NCBI GenBank assembly: GCA_003260075.1
Contig: QLIY01000213.1
Location: 62,001 to 126,000, forward strand
Direction of reading: 5' to 3'
Length of the DNA stretch: 64,000 nucleotides
Source of the DNA: Phallusia mammillata
Lineage: Eukaryota; Chordata; Ascidiacea; Phlebobranchia; Ascidiidae
The notes beneath the pieces are model-generated. The model worked only from the letters and a program-made list of their open reading frames with translations, was not told the origin of the DNA and did not search any database. Shown here in pieces: positions 33,971-47,400 of this stretch. Made by a program: the position numbers and the translations under genes. Position 1 is the stretch's first letter, and each line of letters begins with the position of its first letter.

Positions 33971-36900
33971 TTAAAGCACAGAGTAATGGTTGCCGCCGTC
34001 ATCTGTGTCGTTTTGAAGATTAATTGTGTCTTCTTTTGGTTTCCAGAAAACAGGGATTATCATTCCCACTCCTCTCTTACCATTTCTGACACTGCAAACA
34101 CAAGTGGAACTGGCTTAGTTCAAAAAGGTATTTATCACAAAAATGTTACAGTGCTTTTTGGGTGATTGTTTGTGAAAAAAGTTTGTGAAAAAAGTTGTAT
34201 TTTATTAGATTTGGTTAGAATTATAGTCGGGGGGGGGGTGGTGATTGTTTGTGAAAAAAGTTGTATTTTATTAGATTTGGTTAGAATTATAGTCAACCCT
34301 ATTGTTTTTGTTTGCCCAAACATGCATAACTTGAAACATTTTAGTGCAAAAACAACAACTTTAAAAAGAATTAACATGAAAATAGCTTATCCAATAAAAG
34401 TTGTAGGTTTACTAAAATGACATACCATTCATCTCATGCAGTCATTTTAACATATTTAATAAGCTTAAAGTCTTGTGCAGGCATAAGCGTCAAATTTTCA
34501 GATTTTTTTTCCATTGTGGGGTGGTGAAGTTTGGTTTAAACTGGTTTGTTATACACCAAATTATTCAACATACATGTGAAGGGCATAGCTTGGAATCCCC
34601 TTTATTGACAGTGCATTAACACTGTTGTGTGAGCAGTGTGAAATAGGTTTTTTCTATGCATTGTTAAAAAAGCAAAATAATTTTGCAGTGCTTGCTTTAT
34701 ATGTGCTCAAAGTGAACTGACTGTTCGAGTGCAAAACAAGGAATGAAACACATGTCTAGAATGCATAAATATTTTTGACAGCATAGCTCTTTTATAATAG
34801 CCACCCCAGATATTTTAGTTGGAGAGGCACGCCACTCCTGCCACCCTGGGAATGGACACCTATGAGTGTAGGTTATAAACTTATCATTATTTATTAATAC
34901 ACATTGATACTTACTATTGCACGGCAACCACTGCCACAACAGCCACAAACACAATAACAAGGATTACAATTGCCGCAATAGCTCCAGAACTCATTGCATA
35001 ACCTGGTGAAACAAAAAACAAAATGTTTTGCTCATTTTCCAAGAGTTGATACCTTTACTTTGTTTATTTTCTTAATATTTTTTCCAAAAGTTGGTACCTT
35101 TACTCTGCTTATTTTCTCACTTTTATTTATTAGTTAAATTACCTTTAGTTAGTTTCGCAGCCAGTGTTGCAGTGGTTGTTGCCTTTCCTGAGGTTGTTGA
35201 TGCTTTTCCTGTAGGCTTCATAGGTCCTTTCTTTGTTGTTGTACGTGCAGCTGCTGCTGTTGTTGTTGTTGCTGGCGGAGCAGCTGTTGTTGTAGGTCTA
35301 GGAGTTGTTGTTGCTATTATGATTGTTGTTGTACCTGTAGATGTAGTTGTTGATGTTCTTGACGTAGTTGTAGGTTGTACAGTTGTTGTACGTCTGCTGG
35401 TTGTAGCAAGTGTTGTGGGTGCTGTAGCTAAAACAAAATGCATTCTACAAGACTGGGCAGAATTGGTGGAGGTTTCAAATGTAACTTGGTTTGTTAATGT
35501 TTTTTAAAATACAAAACACCATTGTTTTGAACTCATACCATAACCATGTTTGTTTATTTGTAAAGAATGTGTGTTAACATTTTTGAGGTTAGTTGCCAAA
35601 TTATGTTTGTTTTAGTTGTAAACCACCCAGTCTTGTGCATGCATTAACTTACTGGGTGCATCGACGCACTGAAGGCCATTAAGGTTGGGATACATCCATT
35701 CTCCTGAGCTGAAACACCGGTTGGTCATGTAAGACCTTGTGTCTTGTCCGAATTGAAGCAGTTGGTTTGCTGATGCACAGGTTATGTTATACTCTGGTCC
35801 ATTGTCACCACAAATTGTTGCTGTTTCGATTATATTCGTTCCGAGTCCTTGCCGGGCCCGACATTGAGTTTCTGTTTAAATAATGATAGGTCTGGTTAAT
35901 TGCATGTTAGGTAATGGTATGTTTCATTTTATTGCTATTGGATCGGGGATTTTTTTTAATCAGGGTGTATTTCATTTATTTCAGGGTATATTTTCATTTG
36001 AATCAGGGTATATTTCACAGGGTATATTTCATTTTATTGCATGTGGATTGTGGATTTTTTTTTTTAATCTCAAACCTTCCATTTGTTGAGAAAATCTCAG
36101 CCAAATTGTGTTTAAATGCACTCAACAAAAATTGCTTGTTGATTAGATTAAGACTTCTAGTGTTTGTTAGTTTCCCACTGGGTTTTCTATGATTTCAAAA
36201 ATGGCTTGAAAATCAGGAACAATTCATAGAGGATGGAAAAATCAATTTTTTTTGCAACATTACAAACCAGAGTTCAGGCTTCAGTTTGAATCAAACTGGC
36301 CTGATTACTGTGAGACTTTACACTTTACCTTATTTGTTTCATAACTCCACCTTGATAGACTTGATTTTTGGGAATTATGTTAATAAAAAACTTAACAGGT
36401 TTTGATCCCAATTTCTGCTAAACTTTTCGATTGGTTTTGGGTCCAATTTGGCCAAACGTTTGGTCTGGGTTTCGGTCCCAATTTCGGCCAAACTTTTGGA
36501 CGGCAATTTCGGCCCGCATAATAATTTGGCACTCACGTGTCACTGTGAAGTCAAACGTGCAGTGTCCAACATTTCCCGAATGGTCAGTGGCGGTGTAACT
36601 AAACTCGTGGAACCCAGGTCCCAACGTGGCTGGTGACGTAATTGATGGTGACGTCAACGTCAGGTTCATTGTTGCTATGGAGATAAAATAGTATTGGCAT
36701 TATGAGATGAGAAAAATTGTGAGTTTAATTTTAAAAAAAGTTTACATTTTTTACACTTGCTTTAGGTTACCATGCAAATATACTACTGTTGTGGTGTTTA
36801 TAGTATTTACATTAGCGTTATTTACGTAGTACAGTTGTTGCATTGCAGTTCAGTAAATTTTGCTTGGCAAAGAAACTGTACGGATGTAGTTTATTAAAAC

Positions 36901-37404
36901 TAATACCAAAACTACCCAAGTTATTGGCTATTTATTGTTAGCTGTCAATTGTTTAATATCACTTTTCGAAATTCTGAATTGAAGGGATACATTTCAAGCC
37001 AATATACTTGTTGTGGATGCTTTACTTCTCTTATACTTCACAATGGACTGGTCAACGATATTAACGTTTTGGAACTGGTGGCCCATGGCCTAAAACGAGT
37101 TGAGAACCACTGGTCTAAAACCATTACCAAAACCAAATGTGCTCAAGATGATAAAGATGCGAAAACAATGTGTTTTACAACCACCGTGTGTTTGTGAATA
37201 TTAAAGATAACACGATCTACCTGTAAAGTCATCTGTCCATGCAGGAGTAGCCCATGAGAAGGGTGTTGAGTTTGAGCAGGGAGGCAGGACTCTTATCTTG
37301 CTGGTTGGACAGGTCACCCCGTACGATGGAGGGTTGTCTGCATAAACACAAACACATATTGATTAAGCCCATGAAAAACATAAGACACACGTCCTTAAGT
37401 TTTT

Positions 37405-37448
<44 letters not shown>

Positions 37449-40400
37449 GCAACACGGATATATATATATATATATCGCCTTATCAGTGAACTTGTATAAA
37501 GTGATACAAATTAGTCGTTCAATATGTGCAAGTTTATCCCAGTTTTTCGACGAGTTTCTTCCTTATAAATTCAAAACATTTTTATTTCCCCCTAAAATAC
37601 TAAATAGTAAATGCTAGACCGTACAATGATCATTTAAAATTGGGTCTTTCATCAACTTCACAGGCTTTATTTCCAGAGCTTAAGTGTATGTTTCCAAACC
37701 AGTATAAATTAAATCACAGTACGCCAGGCCTATTAAAGGCGTCATACCGAATCAGCCGGTCACCAAGCATTCACCACCATACAGCAAGGCGTAGGCTAGA
37801 AAATCTAGCCTGCGGTGGGATTCGAACCCACGACAGGAGTATTTCCGGGACTTGCGCTCTACCAACTGAGCTACACAGGCTCAGTGAAGAAACCGCCGAA
37901 AGTCGAATCACAAACACCATTGTACAAAGGTGTCTACTTCCAGACCAGTATTAATTAAGGTAAATTCCTTTCTTAAGTTTTAAAATTCCCCCTTTGCGAA
38001 TTCTCACCTGGTCTTTGCGTTCCATCGTTGGTGCAGAGATTGGACGTCACAAGGTTAAATCCGTCCTGGCACAAACACTTCGAAGTGCCGCGCGTTAAAG
38101 CCACGCAGTTTGAGTTACAACCCTTCAGTGCACACGGTCGTCCAAGTTTGTCTGAATAAACGTGATAGTCATTAAACACAGTCCGAATTTTCGCTTTCGT
38201 TTGCATATTAGCACTTGATTGGGGAGAGACGGATTAAGCAACAAATTTGCCTTGAAATGAAAAAAAGCGTGCGAAATAAGGGACACATGTTTCCTAACTT
38301 GCCGTTGCTATGCTTTGTTGTGGTGTTTTAAATGTAAGTTGGACAACTAAAGCCGTTTTCAATATGTTAACAACAAACTAGCAATGCAAAAGCATCGAGC
38401 CAATAAATGACAAGCTGCAGACAGTGCACACTGTTTCAACCTATAAGGTCTCATCAGTGCAGCCAGTGACGAGAGATCGGCCGTATTGGTTAGTGTATAG
38501 CCATTCAACGGCACTCCAGTTTGTTGGAAGTAACAGGGTAAAATCCATACCTACCAATTCTGTTTGATGTCACAACTGGGCAAACTAGCTAATTATAAAT
38601 ATTACATGTACATTTTAAACAGGGAGTTGTTTTCTGGGATGATAAATGTTTTAGAAACTGCGTTGAACCGCTTCAAATAAACCACGAAGTTTGTTAAACA
38701 AAAATCCTGCACATTTTCTTACTTATGTACTGAATGAAGTAACTGGTGTCGTAATACACCATGCTACGGATCCTATAAAAGTCCCTGGGACCGAAAGGGG
38801 AAGCACCGGGGTTCGCAGCACTGGGGTCAATCACCTCCATGTAGTTCCTCGTTCGGTCGTTGAAGTAAATCAGATCGTTGATTACTTGGATTCTGCCGAA
38901 AAAAAATTAGGAAATGAACAAGATTTCTCATCTTTGTTTCCACGAATGTCGTGGTTTTCAAATTTTTTGTTTACAAAATTATTATTTTAAAGTTTTTTTT
39001 TACGAACTTGAACCCACTTTAGAAAATGTGCTTGGTTCTTGTAAGATAACATTAAAACAGTTTATAGTTGAAGAAAAATTACACACAGGGGTGTAAAAGT
39101 AATTTTCTTCTGACAATCGCTGATAATTGTACACTAATGATTATGATAACAATTGTTATTGTAATACATAAAACTTTTCGCTTAATTCAAGCATTTCAGG
39201 CGCATAATCTTCTTAAATATATGTTAAAAACTTACGAACTATTGACTTGTGACTTACTCGGTTACAATTCCGTTCTTTCGCTTGCCATCCTTCAGGTTGT
39301 AAAATGTTCTATTTGTGGGGATTGTCCCTGTTACGTTGGCGAGTAAGGCCAGAGAGATGCCGTATATCTGAGATCTCTTTGATTCGGTGAAGTAGAGGAT
39401 GCGATCTATGGGTGAAAAATAACTTTAGTTGGGTTGAAAATCTATAGCAGGAAGTGTTGAAAGTAACTTGTGCTTTGGATGTCCCTATGTTGTTAAGATG
39501 AACATACAGCCGGGAAAGGACTCCTGTCGTGGGTTCGAATCCCACCGCGGACTAGTTTTTCTAGCCTACGCCTTGCCATATGGAAATGCTTGGTGACAGG
39601 CTAATTCGGTTTAATGCCTTCAATGGGCCCATGGCGTGCTATGATTCATTTGAATTCAATTAATTTAACAAACCAGTTCGATCATTGATCGGCTAAGGTG
39701 CCTTGCTGTATGGGAACGCCTTCAAAAGGTCAGGCGTATACTATACATTTTCGGAATGAGTTTGTTATTATTAAGGGTAACTTCAACGGATTTATACGTC
39801 TGTATTATACAGGCTATTCAAAATCTCTATCTGCTTTTTATTCGCGACATTTGTTTCGTCTGTCCGTTGCTGATTTATCAATGGGCACTGTCACATGACC
39901 AGGTTTTTTTTAAGGTTTGGTTTGGGTGACCGCTAAGTAGTTTTAAGAGACCGCAAGTGCTTCATTTAAATACCAAAAATAGCCATTTCCAAATTTTGGG
40001 ATACCGCTGGAGAAATTTGGGGGACCGTTTCGGTCCCCCAAAACACCTTAAAAAAGCACTGCACATGACAAGCGTTTAACAATCTTGCATTGTCTATTTC
40101 TGGATTGTCGTGATTGTTCAGAGGAAAAACTTTGGCACACGTGACTGCAACACGAGACTGTCTTTTTTCTGTGTTGTGTAATTTGTTTAATGTCACCAAA
40201 CTTTTAAAACAGACAGACTTACAGATTAGCTGGTGAATTGACAATAAACTTCCGCAAGTGTGTGAAAACTATTTACCTTATCTGCTTTTTTGGTAAAAAA
40301 TAACCCTGAAAATGTTGAATTTAACAAACCATAATGCACATGTACACTGTCTTCACATATCCGTTTATTTTAAACCAATTTAGTGGTGAAATGCAGAGTT

Positions 40401-43400
40401 GGAATTTAGAAATGATATTTTTTGAACTTATATCGCAAACACACAATTCAACGTTTCTTTAAGTATGAAGACTTACAGCAGCTTCGCTAAAGCCAGACTT
40501 GCGATTAAAGTTACATAAACGTGTAGTTTATTTTTAAATATGAAACGCTTTCCTACTTTTTTGGTCAATTTGGAGGTACAGACCTAAAGAGCAGCTTTAC
40601 TTGTTAAAGAATTGCAATTAAAGTTATACAAGGGTTTAGTTAAAAAAAAATTAAAAAGTATTTTTCCCTACTTTTTTGGTCAATGGTTATTCCATGCGGC
40701 CAGTTGAGGTTGTCAAACACAATTTCTTTCTGCGATCCGTCGTAATTCATTCTCCACAACTGACCCTGGTCGTTTGTACTTCGCGTATCAGTCCAATAAA
40801 CTTTCCTGACACAAAAAAATCACACAACTGTTACCGAACTGACGTTTTACAATGCCTTTGTTTCGTCATACTTCATTTGCAAGTCGAGTGTCAATTGTCG
40901 AATGCTGGTTTTGTTTCTTTGCGCGCGATCCGGTTTCATTATTGTGGTGACGTAACCGTTGATTGCGTCAGCGAACGCGATGTATTGTGTGTCGTCATCA
41001 ATGTAGAACAGATTCTGGTCCAAGGGCTCGAACGCCAAAAATCGAGCTGCGGAAACATGACATGTATTGCGTCAGTGGTGTTACGTAATAATTCGTAATT
41101 ATATCATTTCACTTGCTTTAAAATGACTCGTAAAGCGATAGAGGATGTTACACGTTTTTTTGGTTTGTTTTTTTCATCCCAAAACATTGCAACCTTACTC
41201 TTTGAAAGCGTGACAAATAAACCATTGATTGATTGATACTCCCTAGACCAGGAGTCGGCAACCTTTTTAGCACTGCGGACCGGGTTAAAACTGAAATTTT
41301 ATATCATGTACCGGCCTCTAAAAACCACAAATGTTCAGTACTAAAAAACAATTACAGTTGCTACAACTTTGATGCAATTTGATGCAAAGCAAGTTTGATG
41401 CCGACCACTGCCCTTGACCGCTGAACACATCCTGTTGTTGTTTAGTTGGTAAACTTACCGTGCACTTTGTCGACCAGTGTGCGTGCAGTGGCTCCGTTTA
41501 TTGTGGATTTGAATATTTTCTGTTTTTGTTTGTCTGACCAGAAAACAAAACTTCCCGCTCCACCGTCGTTTGTCATGAAGGTTACCTTAGATGCTTGCGC
41601 TGCGAAAGTAAATGCGAGTTACATTATTTAATCACAGAAGCGAGTTTGTCACTCGGAGTTTGGTCGGAGTAGCTACTCACCCATTGGAAAAATGGTCGGA
41701 GTAGTCACACAAAAACACACATTCGAGTTAGTTAATCGGAGTTATGGTCGGAGTAGTTACTCACCCATTGGAAACACGGAGTAGTTTGAGGACGAGTTAT
41801 CGAGTGAAACTCGGAAAATTTTTCCCTGTCCTGCATCGCTGACCAACATGTAACGGGTTCCGACAGAATCTGACAAACAAATTATTCCATGTAATTACTT
41901 TGCAATGTCGTAGAGTTAGCTCAAATCGGTCAAGTTCACAAGTTTATTAAAACCTAAGTAGATATAGGGACTGACGATGACAAAAGGCGAAATATCTGAC
42001 AAACAAATAGTTCCATGTGATTACTACGTACTACTCAGTTTCATACATTTGACTTAAATCGTCCAAGCGAAATATGTTTTCTTAAAGATTATGGACTGAT
42101 TCTGTTTCTTTGGAAACCTGTTTCCATATTTAGAGTTCTACTTGAAATAAAACAGTGATCGTCGATAAGTATGTTGCCTGTCAGGGGGTCAGATACCGCT
42201 CAATCAAATGATTCTAGGCTGGGTAGATACAAACTCATTTTCCCCCCTAAATCCATGTTTTGGCTATTTTGAAAACAAAACCCATCAAATCGCCACCATA
42301 ACAATCACTTTTTTTCACGGGGTTCGAACCCGCACCGGGGACGAATCCTGATCAGGTTTTTTGTGTGCCTGTTTCGGGGCCAGGCGCGCCGGACCATTCG
42401 GCCAAGTTTCTGTTTGCGAATGAATGAGTGAGTTAACCAGTTTAGCACCACCATTTCCCGGTGCAAATTACGTCACAATGACATCACAAACGGCTTACTT
42501 GTGACGCAGCCTGTGTCTCCTTGCTTGGTGTAACCGATTGAGCAAATGCATTCCCTTGTTGCGTTGAGCCGTGGAAGGCAGATGTGAGCGCATTCTGGTG
42601 AGGCTTGGCACGAACCGGTCACCAAAACTGCAAAGTAAACAACACATTTAAACAGTTTTTTTCCAATGCAACGGACTGGCAACAGGGGGGGGGGAGGAAG
42701 ACAGATGTGAGCGCATTCTGGTGAGGCTTGGCACGAACCGGTCACCAACACTACAGAGCAAACAACACATTTAAACAGTTTTTTTCCAATGCAACGGACT
42801 GGCAACATGCATCGGTGGGAAACTTAGTAACTTTCTACTTTAAAACGTGTAATGCAGTGGTTCCTAACCGGGGAGGAAGTTTAAACTTGAACAAAGGAAT
42901 TTACTTTAATTTTTAGATGGGGTTTGTAAATAGACGCTTCAGCTCTGGGAATGTAACCTATAAAGTTGATAAAAGACCCAACTTTGAACGATCATTGTAT
43001 GGTTTAGCATGTACTAAGGAAGGAATTGTTGAAAGTGGTTGGGAACCACTGGTTTAAAGTTTCGTGCCAGTGTACAATGCAGCAACAAACCTGGATCAAA
43101 CGGCGATTGTTCTGTCTGTCGTGACATCACAGTCACCCCGCGGGGTTTCCCCGTCAGTTTGTAGTTTCCCACATTCAACCTTCCCTTCTGGTTCCTGCCT
43201 TTGGGAATCCACCACAGATGGTAGTAGAGCGCCCCTGTGTTGTCGATACGACGGTGGACGTCGGTCACATAAAGAATGCTCTGTGACATAACAATAATTT
43301 TGGAATTAATTTAAGGCTTTTGCGAGGAATTTTAAGTTAAATTTCAAGGTTTTTGAAATTTAGGTAAATGCGTGTTTCTTTACAGACAGGTTGTCTCTTG

Positions 43401-44332
43401 TATTTGAACAACTTATAAAATCTAACATTTGCTAAATTCAGTTTAAAGAAGAATCTCAGTTTGGATGTTGTTTAATCAGTCTATCCATATCAGTAAGTTT
43501 ACGTACATTGAAGGAGGCGATACCCCAATATATAGATGAACCGCTGTAATATTTCTGCGTCTTGTTGGTTCCGTCAAAGTTGCTACTCATCACTAAACTT
43601 CCATAACCCGTGAAATCGGTCCAATACAATCTGAAAAAGCACAGACAATAACCACATTTCATGCACATAACTTCAACGCTCGAAATTAGATTCATCCTTC
43701 TACTTTGAAATGTACGTAAATTTTGAACAATTTCAAGGCATTTTTTTGTAGATTTTGAAAATACAGATAGTCTTGTGGCATCGGAATGCACTAAGCTTGT
43801 GTGTGATACAAAAATACAAAAAAATAGAATGTGACATTAAAGCAGCCACATTGTGCATTCATCTCAAACCTTTCAGTGTTCTACAACTCAGACATTTCTA
43901 TTTTATTTAACTTTTGAATAAATATGTTTGGGTAAAAACCGTACCAGAACACAAAAATGCGAACAGTTTTACCAAAACGATATGATGTGCTTAATGGTTA
44001 CAGATACTGATGGTGCTGTTAAGGAGAAATATATGTATGTGTTAAAATCTTAAGGACGAATGACTGAATGTATTTTATGAACTTAATGCAGCAATATATA
44101 CATCTTCAAATCGTAAAGGCAAATGATCTAACGATTTTTGTTAACTTAGTACTTAAAAAGTTGCGGAAAAGCTTTTATTAAAGCTTGTGCGACCCGCTGA
44201 GACGCTTGGATTTCAAAAGTACTGGTAAACGAGTCCAATTATTATATATTTTTGAGCTGATGATGCTAGTTTTCTGCGATCTGTCAAAATGTGGCTAGAA
44301 TTAAATACGAATTATACTTGTAGTTAAGCATA

Positions 44333-44422
<90 letters not shown>

Positions 44423-47400
44423 TTGACATTTATAATTGGCCCTACACTACAGTAACAAAGGTTTCCCACCCCTGGTTTAAACCCTCTAAGCTTCACAGTG
44501 TGGTTCGAAAACCCTTTCAGCAAACCCATCCACTATACAACAGACAGTTTTAGGAAAACAATTTGTTCCACTCACTTTTCGTCGGCGTAATCAACGGTCA
44601 TGCCTGTGACGTCATGTACTTCCGGATACGCGAACAATGTGGTCGCGTTTTTTCCCGCCAAATCCGTCCTGATAATCTTTGACCCTTGCAACTTGTACGT
44701 GGAGAAAAACAGAAACCTGGAGAATTGTTTCATGATTAGTGTGAAGCAGCATTTAATATTTGGGTTGAAATAGGAGTGTTATCGACTTGTTGCCGATTTT
44801 ATTCTCCGAATTAAAGTTTTTAAAGGAATTCGTTTTGTTTTCTATTTCAGACTATTTTCAGTCTGTTATTATATGCGACTGTTTGTCTCAATCGCTCGCA
44901 CTGAGTGATTTATAATATACTACACACAGTTTATTATTTCATGACTAGTTTGAGGCAGTATTTAGTAATTTAGTTAATTCAGAAGTGCTTTGACTTGTTG
45001 CTTGCTTTCTTCTTTTCAGCAGTTGCGATCGTTTTTTTTTGTCTTTTGTCTATGTGCGTTGTTTTTAACCTGGGGTGTACGGCCTGTTATTAGGGCTGTA
45101 GGGGGGGGGGTGTCTTTTGTCTGTGCGTTGTTTTTAACCTGGGGTGTACGGCCTGTTATTAGGGCTGTATTGTTGAACTACTTGGGTTAACTCAGTGGCT
45201 CCCAAACGTTTTCAACGAATTCTACACTTATCAATTTGAACGATTTTCATTCCTCCCCCATAGACTACAATGTAATAGGTCTGGAGCAGTGGTGGGATTC
45301 AAATATTTTTGTCAGCCGGTTCTGTTACAAAAGTCATATTTTTCAGCCGGTTCTGTTACAAAAAGTCCATTGTCAGCCGATTCTGTTACAAAAATCCATT
45401 GACAGTAACCAGTAATGCTAACCAGTCGGTTTTGTTACAAAAAGTCCATTGACAGTAACCAGTAATGCTAACCGGTTTGCTGATCTTATAAAATTTCGTG
45501 AGACGGTCTTATAGAACCGGTGCAAACGGTTGAATCCCACCACTGCCTGGTTATATTTCAACAGTAACATTTTTATTCCTCTCCTTTAGACTACAATGTA
45601 ATAGGTCTGGCGTATTGTGATTTCTATCGCAGACACTTGTAATCCAGTGTACACCTGCTATGTTGTGAGATCTTTCTCTTACCTCTTTGTAGAGTGCAGT
45701 GCAAGTCCATAGGCTGGGTCAGGGTCGGCTTTATGGATGGGAGCGTAATATTGAAACTGGTTGTCAGCCACCAGAACCCATTTCATCGACGAATCGGTGA
45801 GATAAAGGTTCCTGTTCCTCCAGTCATAAGCTATATTCTCGATTCCGTGGCCCATGCCTTCCAAGTAAAGTGACGTGTCGTTGGTGGTTTGATCGTAAAT
45901 CCCAAGATACCGTGTTCTGCGTTACAAGTTTAGTTTTAACTTTAGGGATTGTGGGTATTAATATTATTCCTCATGAATTCGTTTGTTTGAAGGTTGTTTT
46001 TCACTTTATGCCATTGTTGTCATAAGGCTTTTGTAACCGACTCTACATTTTTCGTACACTCATTTTTCGAAAGGGTATGAAAAATGTTTGAGTGGTTTGT
46101 TTCTAAGTTTTAATATTTAAGGTCAGTGCCTCGAAGTATCTATTTTGAAGTCTCGACGTTATAACAGCAATTTTGTTGAAAATGGGGTGGGATTTGAACT
46201 GTTCTAACTAATTTTGTGGCCAAAGAAGTTCCAGAAAACTTAACAGCAACCAAACCTTAACAAAAGTGAAACAATGTCGCCAAACCTGTAATCGGCGAAA
46301 AATATTTGCTTGGACGCATAATCTGAAGCCACCGCCCAAAACTCGGCTGTCGTGCCGGGGTTCGAACCCACAAACACTGTAACATTGATCTTTGAGCTAG
46401 GTGATTGACGTCTTACAACCTCAGGATCAGCAGGCAATGAATATAGTTGAGTGGTTTTGTTAACTTGGTTCACGTTCGTCCAGATCACCAAGGAATCGTC
46501 GGCTGTTGGGGAAAATGTGAAATCAGTTGATACAATTTCGGTCCTAGCTTTGAATCTTATGCTAATCTGTGTGTGATGGCGTTTTGACTTGGTCGCTTAA
46601 TTATTTAGAGAAAAAGTTAGATACACTTTTGTCTTAGCTTGGGGGTTTCTCAATCTGCTGTGTGATGTTTAATATGGTTTGGTCACTTAACAACCTTTAC
46701 CATCAGCAAATTTGCCTTAAAAATAACGTAACCATGTCAGCAACTTTTTTGGCCACAGTTTAAACTATTAAACGTAAACAAAATTTGGATAGAGACGTTT
46801 TTTGTGACGCGAATCCAGTTTTATTGAGCAAGAGTCATTAGATTTATCCAACCTGCTTTGCGTTGTGCAAAGGAGGATTTAGTTGTTTTCTGGATAACAA
46901 AGCATGCCACACAATAACCATATTTACTATAGATAGTATATCATATAAATCGAGATATAAAGTCGGAGGCTTCTTTTTGACAGTTTTTCACCGATTTTTT
47001 GTTGTAGCAGTTTCCTTTGTTTTACGTATAAATTATAATGATAAAAACATAGACATACAATGTTGAGATTACAAAGCACCCTCTAAATATTTTAATGTTA
47101 CTTACGGCATTTAGTAATATTGCAGTAATCCCACTTTTTACTTGAGTTTGTCGTGTAACACCAAGTTCCAAGTATATCGTGGTCGGGATTCCTAAAATAT
47201 AACAATATTAATATAAAGGAAATAACCCAAATTCGTTTCTCGTTAAACCAACTTCCGACATTAATCCATTTCAAAGTGGTTCCTTCGTACACGTTACACA
47301 AAAATAATGGTATTGGCTCTTTCCAGACAGCATTTGGTTGTTAATTTTTGTACACTTGAATGTTACGTATTAACAGAAAACTATTGATAGTGTTGTCTTT

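Noticed and set aside
34697-34960. Continuation of gene B past the membrane exon as a longer cytoplasmic frame
   Set aside because: Reading on gives an immediate TAG; splicing from the donor at 34915 to 34091 gives a tail matching that of gene A.
35091-35507. 138-codon Val/Ala-rich open frame on the plus strand
   Set aside because: Antisense shadow of the Thr-rich stalk exon of gene B.
37808-37880. Possible tRNA gene on the minus strand
   Set aside because: Acceptor and T arms are good, but the anticodon stem is mispaired, position 33 is not T, and a SINE body follows.
44284-44529. Open frame with polyproline on the minus strand
   Set aside because: Produced by the 88-G run inside an intron of gene B.
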